The notes beneath the pieces are model-generated. The model did not search any database. It saw only the letters and a list, made by a program, of their open reading frames with translations, and was not told the origin of the DNA. 11,431 nt of DNA from contig JAKQYG010000084.1 in the NCBI GenBank assembly GCA_023356515.1, positions 1 through 11,431 of the forward strand, read 5' to 3'. Position numbers and translations under genes: made by a program. This stretch comes from Trichodesmium sp. MAG_R04 (lineage in GTDB: Bacteria; Cyanobacteriota; Cyanobacteriia; Cyanobacteriales; Microcoleaceae). Positions 1-7,345 of the stretch are shown here, in pieces (the stretch's first letter is position 1; the number at the start of each line of letters is the position of its first letter).

Positions 1-527
1 CCTTCTTGCATTCTGGCTCCACCAGAAGCACAAATAATTACTACAGGTAAACTTTCTTCAGTGGCCTTTTCAATTAATCTGGTCAGTTTTTCTCCGACAA
101 CTGACCCCATACTTCCTCCCATAAATCCGAAATCCATAGCTCCCAAAGCTACAGGTTCAGTTTCAATATTGCCGATACCTGTTTGTACAGCATCTCGAAG
201 TCCAGTTTTTATTTGATATTCTTGAAGTCTATCACTGTATGCTTTGCGATCGTGGAACTGCAAAGGGTCTGTTCCTCTGAGTTGTTCGTCAATTGGTACC
301 CAGGTGTTAATATCTATTAACTGCTGAATCCGCTCTTTGCTAGATACTCGTATATGATGTGAGCATTCTGGGCAAACCATTTGATTTGCTTGGAGGTCTT
401 TTGTGTAAGTTAGAGTACCACAAGCTTCACATTTTATCCAAAGTCCATCAGCAATTTCTCGTTCAGGTCTCTGTTGAGTATTCTGAGCTAGTTTTTGTCG
501 ATTTGCAAACCAATCAAATAGAGACAT
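1..527 (-). CDS. accD: Acetyl-CoA carboxylase carboxyltransferase subunit beta (5' part, cut by window edge)
   Basis: AccD pairs with AccA to move the carboxyl group from carboxybiotin (on AccB) to acetyl-CoA, giving malonyl-CoA for fatty-acid synthesis in the cytoplasm. Reading the minus strand from the ATG at 527-525 gives MSLFDWFANRQKL and 175 complete codons, open at the window edge. The N-terminal four-cysteine zinc ribbon is present (C33-x2-C36 and C52-x2-C55), followed by the crotonase-like core with GFMGGSMGSVVGEKL around residues 134-148 and CASGGARMQE at 166-175. These are family hallmarks, so the identity is firm. The start is chosen because MSLFDWF is the usual N-terminus in this family. 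pilD lies 250 bp upstream on the same strand, too far to assume an operon. No defect is seen in the visible part. Confidence 0.96.
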   Translation of the reverse strand, partial: MSLFDWFANRQKLAQNTQQRPEREIADGLWIKCEACGTLTYTKDLQANQMVCPECSHHIRVSSKERIQQLIDINTWVPIDEQLRGTDPLQFHDRKAYSDRLQEYQIKTGLRDAVQTGIGNIETEPVALGAMDFGFMGGSMGSVVGEKLTRLIEKATEESLPVVIICASGGARMQE

Positions 528-582
528 TAAAATATTTTTGAATTAATTATTTAGTGATTAAATTTTTGGTATAATTTATTAT

Positions 583-588
583 ATTATA
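583..588 (-). promoter_or_regulatory. Possible -10 box of an accD promoter
   Basis: The minus strand reads TATAAT here, inside the context GGTTATAATATAAT, about 55 bases before the accD start codon. No good -35 hexamer is visible at 16-18 bases, and the region is AT-rich, so chance matches are likely. The rest of the 528-777 gap shows no ORF of note. Confidence 0.3.
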
Positions 589-777
589 ACCATTGGGGTA
601 ACTTGTTTAGTGGCATAACTTTAGTGGTACAAGTTAAGGTTAAAGCAATACTTGCAATTCTGGAATTAATACACTGACGAAATACTTTGTGTTTACTATT
701 GCAATTTTATATCCTATTATTCCTATTTATTAACTATAGAATTTAAAGAAACTTTCCAATACTTCTTAAAATCAGAA

Positions 778-1584
778 TTAGAAATGGGGGAAAAAAAGAT
801 TAAAGTAAGTAGATAATATCTGATTACCCCAGATAACGGTTAGACTGGCTCCTATTGCTAGAAAAGGTCCGAAGGGCATAGGTTGTCGTCGATCTAGCAA
901 ACTTAGGGCGATCGCTGCTCCACCAATAAATGCTCCCAAAGCACAGGCAAGAAAACAAGCTAATAATAAATATTTCCAGCCTAACCAAGCTCCTATCATT
1001 GCTGCTAGTTTGGCATCTCCTCCACCCATAACTGTTTGCCCAAAAGCTATGGAACCAAATATAGATATTAAGTCAAAAAGCCATAGACCAACTACTGCTC
1101 CAATAATACCTATTATTAAATGATTGACTAAATTATTTATTTGAAAATTTGTATCTAATGTGGTAAAGATTTGAAAAAATAAACCTAAAATTAATCCTGA
1201 TTGGGTCAGGGGATTAGGCAGAGTCATCGTGTCCAAGTCGATCATAGACAAAGCCAGTAGCCAACTAAAAAAAAACCAATAGCCTAGGGTCGAGATAGTA
1301 ATTCCAAATTTCCAGAAAACAATTAAAAATAGTAAAGCTGTGATTAATTCTACTACTGGATAGCGGATAGAAATAGCACTACGACAATGACCACAACGTC
1401 CGCGTAACCATAGCCAAGAAAATATAGGGACATTTTCTGTTACTTTTAATCGACTATAACATTTGGGACATCGAGATGGAGGCCAAAGAATAGATAATCC
1501 TGCGGGTATCCGATAAATGACAACGTTGAGAAAGCTGCCCATGGATGCGCCCAGGGCAAATACAATTAGAGCTAGAGGCCACAT
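778..1584 (-). CDS. pilD: Prepilin peptidase / N-methyltransferase (A24 family)
   Basis: An inner-membrane aspartic protease that cleaves the leader of type IV pilin-like precursors and N-methylates the new N-terminus, serving pilus assembly, motility and DNA uptake. The 268-residue product has the bacterial two-domain layout. The N-terminal part has GSFLNVVIYRIP (16-27) and the two CxxC pairs of the cytoplasmic loop (C39/C42 and C64/C67) that mark the methylating type. The peptidase part follows, with the first catalytic aspartate in SMIDLDTMTLPN (D116 or D118) and the second in the GGGD motif (D190, MGGGDAKLAAMIGAWLGW). Hydrophobic stretches suggest about seven to eight membrane segments. 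The length is normal for the family. The ATG at 1584 gives the expected short N-terminal membrane helix, though no clear ribosome-binding site precedes it. No pilin or pilus-assembly gene is adjacent. Confidence 0.95.
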   Translation of the reverse strand: MWPLALIVFALGASMGSFLNVVIYRIPAGLSILWPPSRCPKCYSRLKVTENVPIFSWLWLRGRCGHCRSAISIRYPVVELITALLFLIVFWKFGITISTLGYWFFFSWLLALSMIDLDTMTLPNPLTQSGLILGLFFQIFTTLDTNFQINNLVNHLIIGIIGAVVGLWLFDLISIFGSIAFGQTVMGGGDAKLAAMIGAWLGWKYLLLACFLACALGAFIGGAAIALSLLDRRQPMPFGPFLAIGASLTVIWGNQILSTYFNLFFPHF

Positions 1585-1608
1585 TTAAGTAAGTCCATAT
1601 AGTTATCA

Positions 1609-1875
1609 AACCTACATTCCATTTGACAAAATGTATAGTCATTTAATTTAAGAACGAAACACTTTTTGGCATGAAATCCTTTCATAGCCAGAAAAACTTG
1701 TCTCAATCTAAAGTGAAACGACTATAGTATAAAAATATAATTCAAAAGTTAAAAGTAAGAGGAAAATTATAGTGGTTAAAAGGAGTCAACGATATCAGTA
1801 GCAAGCTAAAGATTTTATACTAAACTAATTTTATGTTACAAATCGAAGTACAGAGTGTGGGATTAAAAGGAGTGA
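1609..1875. repeat. Dispersed intergenic repeat, copy A
   Basis: This stretch resembles 4869-5122 in the same orientation. Both begin with CCTACATTC followed within a few bases by GACAAAATG, share TAGNATAAAAATAT, then CAAAAGTT and AAAAGTAAGARGAAAATTATA, and end with GATTTTATA followed by TTTTATGTT and GAAGTA. The copies differ by indels and substitutions, including an extra AAAGTT-type unit in copy B. No transposase, terminal inverted repeat or target duplication is evident. I infer an old duplicated intergenic repeat of unknown mobility; the outer limits are approximate. Confidence 0.6.
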
Positions 1876-1960
1876 GTAGATAAAGTTTGAGCATCCCTTT
1901 AAGAGTCGAAATTTTGACTGCTTCTTTATGACTGGGATAATCAAATTCAAACATATTCAT
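1820..1960 (-). CDS. Very short ORF coupled by TGATG overlap to the 87-codon ORF (doubtful)
   Basis: A 46-codon minus-strand ORF begins MNMFEFDYPSHKEAV; its ATG overlaps the TGA of the upstream 87-codon ORF as TGATG, an arrangement typical of translational coupling. Its 3' end runs into dispersed repeat copy A (GATTTTATA...TTTTATGTT), so the C-terminus is encoded by repeat DNA. No family is recognised. It could be a truncated gene tail, a frame-broken continuation of the upstream ORF, or chance. Confidence 0.2.
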   Translation of the reverse strand: MNMFEFDYPSHKEAVKISTLKGMLKLYLLTPFNPTLCTSICNIKLV

Positions 1961-2223
1961 CAATAAATTTTTGATTCAATTAACTCTAAAGGGACAAAAA
2001 ATTCACCTGGTAATAAAATTGGCTTTTGGGAGAATATTAGACCAGCTCGATAACTAATGAGACTAATAGCTACACCCTGGGGAAGTCTAACTTGGCTAGG
2101 ATGGGTTTCCAGATAAGTGCGATAGAGTAATTTTGCTAATTTTTGTAGGTATGGAGTCAGCAATAGGGCAATATTTGAACCTGCATACTTTATTGCTGGT
2201 CTTTTTTGTGTAGTGTTTAGCAC
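1960..2223 (-). CDS. Small hypothetical protein, 87 residues
   Basis: I do not recognise this protein. It starts MLNTTQKRPAIKYAG and has an amphipathic, Leu-rich segment (about residues 18-38, NIALLLTPYLQKLAKLLYRTY). A mixed strand-like half follows (PQGVAISLISYRAGLIFSQKPILLPGE is spread over 48-75), ending PLELIESKIY. It has no signal peptide, no clear membrane span and no cysteine motif. The composition looks protein-like rather than random, with regular hydrophobic spacing and few rare residues, which favours a real or recently decayed gene. It lies alone on the minus strand between pilD and mrdA and overlaps a 46-codon ORF by TGATG. No convincing ribosome-binding site precedes it. No function is proposed. 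Confidence 0.45.
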   Translation of the reverse strand: MLNTTQKRPAIKYAGSNIALLLTPYLQKLAKLLYRTYLETHPSQVRLPQGVAISLISYRAGLIFSQKPILLPGEFFVPLELIESKIY

Positions 2224-2819
2224 AAGAAATCCTGATACATATTTTATAGATATATTTGCTACTATTTGTTACATAACCACGAATTTTAACGTTTATCTAC
2301 TTAACTAACCTATAATAGACAGATTTAGCGTTAGAAGTTAATTACCAACCAAAATTTGTTACAACCAAAGGGTAGGTTTTAACTACTCAGTTGGAGTTTC
2401 TAGAAATATTTCACTCCCTTCGTCTAACTTGTACTTGATAGACTTCCTAATTATACCTATCAACCTTCAATTTAACCAACATTCTGCAGGTTATAATTGT
2501 ATCTATTTAGTTTCCTAGAGGATGTGTTGCGATCGCACTTTTGAATGCTTAGGCATTTAATTGCTCCCCAACCCACCATTAATATCTCTAGACTATATAA
2601 ATAGGCGATTTAGCAAGGATTTGAGAATAGTGAACCCTATGATTGTTAAACAAGTGGTGTTATGTATAACTCACATTCCACAATTCATTCATCATGTAGT
2701 AAAGGCAAATTAATTGTATAGAACATAAAAAAGTGAGGGTTAAAGTATTGTTAATGAATGTGGAAGTTCTATTGGCAGTAACGCAGGGGAGACTAAACTC
2801 CCGTCGGGATTAAATTCAA
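2224..2819. other. Gene-free intergenic stretch, about 600 bp
   Basis: No ORF that looks like a protein is present on either strand. It holds one HIP1 site (2529-2536), a small hairpin AATGC-TTAG-GCATT at 2544-2557, and just after the mrdA stop two overlapping small stems: GGGAG/CTCCC (2787-2791 with 2798-2802) and TCCC/GGGA (2799-2802 with 2806-2809). The latter could act on the 3' end of the mrdA transcript, but no T-run follows on the minus strand, so I do not call a terminator. Confidence 0.5.
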
Positions 2820-4631
2820 CTACTCCAGTTTGCCTTGGCTATAATTGCTGAAATAGGTTTGAAAAATTTGTTTAGCAACTAAAGCAGCAGCAGCAGAACC
2901 ATAACCACCATTTTCAACAATCACAGCGATCGCTATTTTTGACTGCTCAGCAGGCCCAAAACCCACATATAAGGAATGAGATTTTTGTCCCATTACTTCT
3001 GATGTACCTGTTTTTCCTCCTGTAAGTGGAATAGTACCATCATTAAGCAATCGTGCTGTGCCATAGTTAACAACATCAATCATTCCTTCTTTAATAGTTT
3101 TAACATGTTCTGGTTTTAGCCCTATAGGAATAGGTTTCATTTCTGGAGAGTTAGTTTCACTTGCAAATAAGTGAGGTTTAACTTGTTTGCCACCATTAGC
3201 GATCGCTGCTGTTGCTGCTGCCAACTCTAAAGGTGTAAGCAAAACCAGACCCTGACCAATTGCCATAGTGATCGTATCACCTAAATACCAGGGGTCATTA
3301 TAAATTCTACGTTTATCTTTTTCAGTAGGAATGAGACCGTTATATACAGAAGGTATGCCCAGAAGGTTTAAATTTTTGCCCCCTAAACCAAGTTTATATG
3401 CCCATTGAGCTATTTGTTCATGGCCAATAGCCATACCTGTCCGAAAAAAGAAAGTATTGCTACTATAGGCTAATGCAGTTCTAAAACCAATAGGGCCATA
3501 TCCTCCACTATGCTCATTAAAAACAATACCTCCAACATAAATAGAATCAGAAGTTTGAATAATTGAATAGGGAGAAAATTTACCAGACCCCATAGCAGCA
3601 GCAGCAGTAACTATTTTAAATGTGCTACCTGGAGGATAACCTTGAAGAGATCGATTTAAAAATGATTGCTCTTGACTATGAAGACTTTGCCATTTTTCTT
3701 CAAGCATAGGTTTTGTAAAAATATTGGGGTTAAATCTAGGATAACTTCCCATTGCTAAAACTTCCCCTGTATTTACATCTAAAATAACTACTGCCCCCTT
3801 TCGAAAACCCAGAGCTGTTTCTGCTGCTTTTTGAAGCTCCATATTAAGAGTTAACTTGACCGTTTTTCCACTTTCAGCCTCTTTCTCTCCTGCTTCAAAA
3901 ACTCTTATTTCCCGATTTTGGGCATTGACTTCTATCAAATGTTGACCCCATTTTCCTGCTAATACATCATTAGCACTAGCTTCAACTCCAATCCTACCAA
4001 CCATCATTCTTAGTTGGTATTCTGGGTTAGTTTGTAGTTCTGCTGGTGTCACTTCACCAAGATATCCTATGACATGGGATGCTAATTGTCCATAAGGATA
4101 ATAACGAGTTGATTCAGACCTGACTTCTACACCAGGAAATTCCTCAGCCCTTTCTTTTAAAGTGATGAAAGTACTACGGCTAACTTGATAGCTAAGATGT
4201 ACATTCCTTTCCCCTGAAGTAATCGCTTGTTCTATTTTTCCAATAATTTTTTCGGCCGGCATGTTGATGATAGTACTGAGTTTAGTTGCAGTAATTTTCC
4301 ATTGTTCTTTGGGTTGTTCTTTTGGCCATAAATATATGGAATGCCTCAGACGGTTAGATGCAAAAGCTTTGCCATGGCGGTCTAAAATTAGTCCTCGATC
4401 AGAAGGGACTGGAATAGGTCGAATGCGGTTGTTTTCTGCTCGCTCCCTATTATGTTTACCTTGAATTAATTGTAGTTGAGCTAGACGAGCCACTTGTAGA
4501 CCAATAACTGTTGTAGTCAATAAAGTTATGACTATTGTTCGGTATATTAAGGGTGAGTGAGGTTTCTGAGATGAGAGATTATTCTCTTTTATTTTTCGGA
4601 ACCCAAGAGAAAAAGAAAATTCACGGAGCAT
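2820..4631 (-). CDS. mrdA: Penicillin-binding protein 2, peptidoglycan D,D-transpeptidase
   Basis: A class B penicillin-binding protein that cross-links peptidoglycan during cell elongation, anchored in the cytoplasmic membrane with its catalytic domain in the periplasm; its usual partner is the SEDS glycosyltransferase RodA. The 603 residues show a cytoplasmic N-terminus, one membrane helix (about 29-52), the dimerisation/pedestal region with RGLILDRHGKAFASN (79-93), and the transpeptidase domain. All three active-site motifs are intact: SxxK as S336-TF-K339 within GYPPGSTFK, SxN as S390-S-N392, and KTGT at 540-543. The length is normal for the family. The layout matches PBP2 (MrdA) better than the divisional PBP3 (FtsI), but that split rests on overall resemblance. 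It is transcribed away from cysE, with 597 bp between the two starts. mreBCD and rodA are not in the window. Confidence 0.93.
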   Translation of the reverse strand: MLREFSFSLGFRKIKENNLSSQKPHSPLIYRTIVITLLTTTVIGLQVARLAQLQLIQGKHNRERAENNRIRPIPVPSDRGLILDRHGKAFASNRLRHSIYLWPKEQPKEQWKITATKLSTIINMPAEKIIGKIEQAITSGERNVHLSYQVSRSTFITLKERAEEFPGVEVRSESTRYYPYGQLASHVIGYLGEVTPAELQTNPEYQLRMMVGRIGVEASANDVLAGKWGQHLIEVNAQNREIRVFEAGEKEAESGKTVKLTLNMELQKAAETALGFRKGAVVILDVNTGEVLAMGSYPRFNPNIFTKPMLEEKWQSLHSQEQSFLNRSLQGYPPGSTFKIVTAAAAMGSGKFSPYSIIQTSDSIYVGGIVFNEHSGGYGPIGFRTALAYSSNTFFFRTGMAIGHEQIAQWAYKLGLGGKNLNLLGIPSVYNGLIPTEKDKRRIYNDPWYLGDTITMAIGQGLVLLTPLELAAATAAIANGGKQVKPHLFASETNSPEMKPIPIGLKPEHVKTIKEGMIDVVNYGTARLLNDGTIPLTGGKTGTSEVMGQKSHSLYVGFGPAEQSKIAIAVIVENGGYGSAAAALVAKQIFQTYFSNYSQGKLE

Positions 4632-4868
4632 GGTTTCTTGATTTATTAATAAGGTTATTAACTTGAATTACGCACAACAAAATCTAGAATGAAACAAGGA
4701 ATCAGGAGCCTGAAGTCATAGTTTACAAGTCATAAGTTAGAAAACAATTATAGTAAATACCTTAGGACATTTTCCTCTTGCCTCTCGCCTTACAACCCAA
4801 ATTTATTGTTCTAACCAAAACATTTAGTGCTATAACTATTGTGATTAATAAAAGTACATAATTAAGCG
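4632..4868. other. Upstream region of mrdA, no gene
   Basis: An AT-rich stretch before the mrdA start. A 75-codon minus-strand frame (4762-4989) crosses it into repeat copy B and is judged not to be a gene. Fragments such as CAGGAGCCTGAAGTCATAG and AAGTCATAAGTTAG resemble the short degenerate AGTCA/AAGTCA-type repeats often seen between cyanobacterial genes. The mrdA promoter presumably lies here, but no convincing -35/-10 pair stands out. Confidence 0.4.
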
Positions 4869-5122
4869 ACCTACATTCTGCACGACAAAATGAAAATTTA
4901 GCATAAAAATATGAGTCAAAAGTTACCCACTCGAAAGTTAAAAGTAAGAAGAAAATTATAATCGTCAATAGGAAAAAACAATTTGGCAAGTATTTATACT
5001 TAATATCCTACTAAGAATTTGGCTCCTGATCAAGGTAAATGAAGATTTTTTTGGTAGTATAAATATTGAAACAAGTTGTGGATTTTATATTAATTTTTAT
5101 GTTGCACGATGAAGTATAAACT
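4869..5122. repeat. Dispersed intergenic repeat, copy B
   Basis: The direct-orientation partner of 1609-1875, about 3.3 kb away. It shares the CCTACATTC...GACAAAATG start, the CAAAAGTT / AAAAGTAAGARGAAAATTATA block and the GATTTTATA...TTTTATGTT...GAAGTA end, with an internal expansion relative to copy A. It lies in the divergent region between mrdA and cysE, where it may carry promoter elements. Limits are approximate. Confidence 0.6.
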
Positions 5123-5129
5123 ACAAATA

Positions 5130-5176
5130 GTAAGTATTTATACTTATTAGATTATAATTTAGATTTAGATTATAAT
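5130..5176 (+). promoter_or_regulatory. Possible NtcA-activated promoter for cysE
   Basis: 5130-5143 reads GTAAGTATTTATAC, a perfect match to the NtcA operator GTA-N8-TAC. Exactly 22 bases after it, TAGATT at 5166-5171 fits the TANNNT -10 box, which is the spacing known for NtcA-activated promoters. An alternative -10, TATAAT, overlaps at 5171-5176. A start site near 5178-5183 would leave a leader of roughly 50 bases before the cysE GTG. The operator sits in a 16-base hairpin (TAAGTAT-TT-ATACTTA, 5131-5146), and the related AAGTATTTATACTTA at 4988-5002 lacks the initial G. AT-rich DNA can give such matches by chance, so NtcA control is an inference. Confidence 0.4.
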
Positions 5177-5214
5177 ATTCGGTGTGGCCTACTTACTCAA
5201 ATTACTCAACCAAA

Positions 5215-5219
5215 AAAGG
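5215..5219 (+). promoter_or_regulatory. Ribosome-binding site supporting the cysE GTG start
   Basis: AAAGG ends nine bases before the GTG at 5229. Together with the conserved N-terminus that follows, this supports a GTG initiation codon for cysE. Confidence 0.55.
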
Positions 5220-5228
5220 TAAATTTCT

Positions 5229-5993
5229 GTGTTTAATACTCTCTTAGCTGATTTCCGAATTATCTTTGATAGAGACCCTGCCGCTCGAAACTGGTTGGAG
5301 GTTCTTATTTGTTACCCTGGTTTTCAGGCTTTAGTATTTCATCGTATAGCTCATCTTTTACACTCCCACAAAGTTCCTTTCATACCTCGTTTAATTTCTC
5401 ATATAGGTCGCTTTTTAACTGGAATTGAAATTCATCCAGGTGCTGTTATCGGTCAAAGTGTGTTTATCGATCACGGTATGGGTGTTGTAATTGGAGAAAC
5501 TGCTATTATCGGAAACTATTGTCTGATTTATCAAGGAGTAACTCTTGGAGGCACTGGAAAAGAAACTGGTAAACGACATCCTACTTTGGGAGAAAATGTA
5601 GTTGTTGGTGGAGGAGCAAAGATTCTTGGTAATATTAACATTGGTAGTAATGTTCGTATTGGTGCTAGTTCTGTAGTTTTGAGAGATGTTCCTTGTGATT
5701 GTACTGTAGTGGGAATACCAGGTAGAATTGTATATCGTTCTGGAGCTAAGGTAAATCCTTTAGAACATGGCAGTTTGCCTGATTCTGAGGCTCAAGTTAT
5801 TCGTGCATTGTTTGATCGAATTAATTCTCTTGAGGAACAAGTGAAGTTGATTAAAAGTTTACAATCTCAATTGCTAGAGTTAGAATTAGAGGCACTTGTG
5901 TCAAAGCCTCACCTCCAGTATTCTGCTAATAATGCTAATTACAATCTTCCAGATTCAATAATTAACGATTTTTTGGACCCCTCGAAAATTTAA
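5229..5993 (+). CDS. cysE: Serine O-acetyltransferase
   Basis: Transfers an acetyl group from acetyl-CoA to L-serine, making O-acetylserine for cysteine synthesis in the cytoplasm. The 254-residue protein is the short form without the long N-terminal helical extension of the E. coli enzyme. A short helical N-domain with RDPAARNW (15-22) leads into the left-handed beta-helix, with IEIHPGAVIG (66-75), D81-H82 in FIDHGMGVVIGE, the QGVTLGGTGK loop (102-111), H117 in KRHPTLGENVVVG, and VVGIPGRIVYRSG (160-172). D16, D81, H82 and H117 match the catalytic residues of E. coli CysE by motif alignment. The tail (about 185-225) is rich in Leu and Glu and may form a coiled coil. The start is GTG with an AAAGG ribosome-binding site and gives the family N-terminus MFNTLLADFRIIFDRDP. 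It stands alone, followed at once by transposon remnants. Confidence 0.96.
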   Translation: MFNTLLADFRIIFDRDPAARNWLEVLICYPGFQALVFHRIAHLLHSHKVPFIPRLISHIGRFLTGIEIHPGAVIGQSVFIDHGMGVVIGETAIIGNYCLIYQGVTLGGTGKETGKRHPTLGENVVVGGGAKILGNINIGSNVRIGASSVVLRDVPCDCTVVGIPGRIVYRSGAKVNPLEHGSLPDSEAQVIRALFDRINSLEEQVKLIKSLQSQLLELELEALVSKPHLQYSANNANYNLPDSIINDFLDPSKI

Positions 5994-6028
5994 CTAACAC
6001 AATAGAATTGTAAATAAAAAAACTGGAT

Positions 6029-7033
6029 ATGAAATACAGCAGTTTTCATTTGGGTGCATTTAAAGCTAGTCGTCAAAGGGAAACTAAACAGCAAGAGGCA
6101 GGTAAATTCAGGTCTATCAGAGACCGAGTACAATCCATAAAGTTTAGGGTCGAAGACTTTAAAAAAGGTACTTGGTTGCCAATGCTAACAAAAGGATTAA
6201 ACTTCCAAACATCAGAGTTAATTCCGAGTTATAATGTTGAATACCAGCAAAAGCAAAAAGATGGAACATATAAAGTTTTTGTCACAGAACAATCTTGGAA
6301 ACTTCAAACTCAATTGGTTTATGACAAAAAGCGCATGTGTGCCATATTTCCAGTAGAGTTGAAACCAGAAATATCTAATAGTCAATCTATCATTGCATAT
6401 TACCCTGGTGTCCGCAGTTTTTTAACAGGATTTGATGGAGAAAAATTTATAGATATAGGCAATCAGGATATTACCAGAGTATTTCGATATGGACAGCATA
6501 TTGACAAACTAATCTCCACTAAAACTACGTTAAAAGGTCGTGAAAATAAGCACAAAAGACAGGGATTAGGGATTGCAAAATAAAATTAACAGCTTGTTTA
6601 TTAGGATAAGAAACCTAATAGATGAAGTCCATAAAAAAGTGGCAAAATGGTTAACAACTGAGTATCGAGTTATATTTATCCCTACTTTTGAGTCATCCCA
6701 AATGGTTGCCAAATCAGGAAAAAAGAAGCGTAAATTAAACTCGAAAACAGTTCGTCAAATGCGCTCATTGGGCACACTATCGTTTCAAACAAACTCTTAA
6801 GTTCCACGCTTTCAAACGAGGCGCGACCGTCGTAGATGTAACTGAGGAATATACTTCCAAAACTTGTACGTTCGGGCGGTCATGTTCATCAAAACTTAGG
6901 AGGGTCAAAGCGTTTTAAATGTCCGTGTTGCGGTCACTCAATGCCGAGAGATTGGAACGGGGCTTTAGGGATATTCTTTAAAGCATTGCGAGAAACCGCC
7001 AATGTCGATGGTTCTGCCGTCACATTGCTATGA
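6029..7033 (+). pseudogene. Decayed TnpB (IS200/IS605 OrfB-type) gene, N-terminally truncated with three frameshifts
   Basis: TnpB is an RNA-guided nuclease carried by IS200/IS605 and IS607 elements. Joining three shifted frames recovers a family-like protein: FRSIRDRVQSIKFRVEDFKK, YPGVRSFLTGFDGEKF, IRNLIDEVHKKVAKWL, FIPTFESSQMVAKSGKK, SWAHYRFKQTLKF, VVDVTEEYTSKTCT, then FKCPCCGHSMPRDWNGALG and a TGA at 7031. The frame changes lie near 6575, 6769 (an extra T in TCATTGGG; removing it restores SWAHYR) and 6871-6877. The usual DPG of RuvC-I is YPG (TAC at 6401-6403), so the first catalytic Asp is lost; the Glu in FESSQM and the Asp in RDWNGA remain. In the first zinc knuckle the second Cys is replaced. 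The first ~100 residues of the family are absent; homology begins 20-40 bases after the cysE stop. Clearly inactive. The element ends were not found. Confidence 0.9.
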
Positions 7034-7124
7034 ACGGTATTTTCTGGTTTGGCCGGGAATTGCCGGGCTTGATGTATCTGTAAAAGTCCTGCCACTCTCT
7101 ATTAAAAGGAGTTTTGGAATGAAA

Positions 7125-7345
7125 ACCAGGGTTAACACTGAGATACCTTCACAAATAAAATTCTTAGCTCCTTTTGACTAGCAGAAACCAAGTACCTTTT
7201 TTAAAGTCTTCGACCCTCAATTTAGTTCATTGCATTCAGTCTCTAATAGAACAAAATTTTACCGCTTCAAGTTGTTTAGTTCCACTTTTATGACTAGCTT
7301 TAAATCTCATAAATTGTGCTGACTTTAATGCCATTTCTCAAAAGT
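7125..7345 (-). pseudogene. Second, inverted fragment of the same TnpB family
   Basis: The minus strand reads EMALKSAQFMRFKASHKSG, TKQLEAVKFCSIRD and RVEDFKKGTWF, broken by stops. It aligns with the N-terminal part of the plus-strand tnpB remnant (GAFKASRQRE, TKQQEAGKFRSIRD, RVEDFKKGTWL). At the DNA level 7186-7217 is a perfect 32-base reverse complement of 6146-6177, and 7292-7305 of 6058-6071. One in-frame TGA just before EMALK could be a decayed CGA arginine codon. This copy reaches slightly further towards the family N-terminus than the plus-strand one. It is shorter and more decayed; the 3' limit near 7125 is uncertain. Confidence 0.85.

Noticed and set aside
359..541. 60-codon plus-strand ORF at the left edge
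   Set aside because: It is antisense to accD, whose zinc-ribbon cysteines and start are clearly encoded on the other strand.
2787..2809. Intrinsic terminator after mrdA
   Set aside because: Two small GC stems are present just past the stop, but they compete with each other and no T-run follows on the minus strand.
2885..2896. CAG microsatellite, repeated near 3597-3612
   Set aside because: Both tracts encode short alanine runs inside mrdA (SAAAALVAK and TAAAAMGSG) at positions where small residues are normal; nothing beyond codon repetition is indicated.
4762..4989. 75-codon minus-strand ORF with a hydrophobic N-terminus
   Set aside because: Its 5' part is encoded by dispersed repeat copy B and the rest by AT-rich DNA. 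The apparent membrane helices arise from runs of TTT/ATT codons, and there is no ribosome-binding site or family resemblance.
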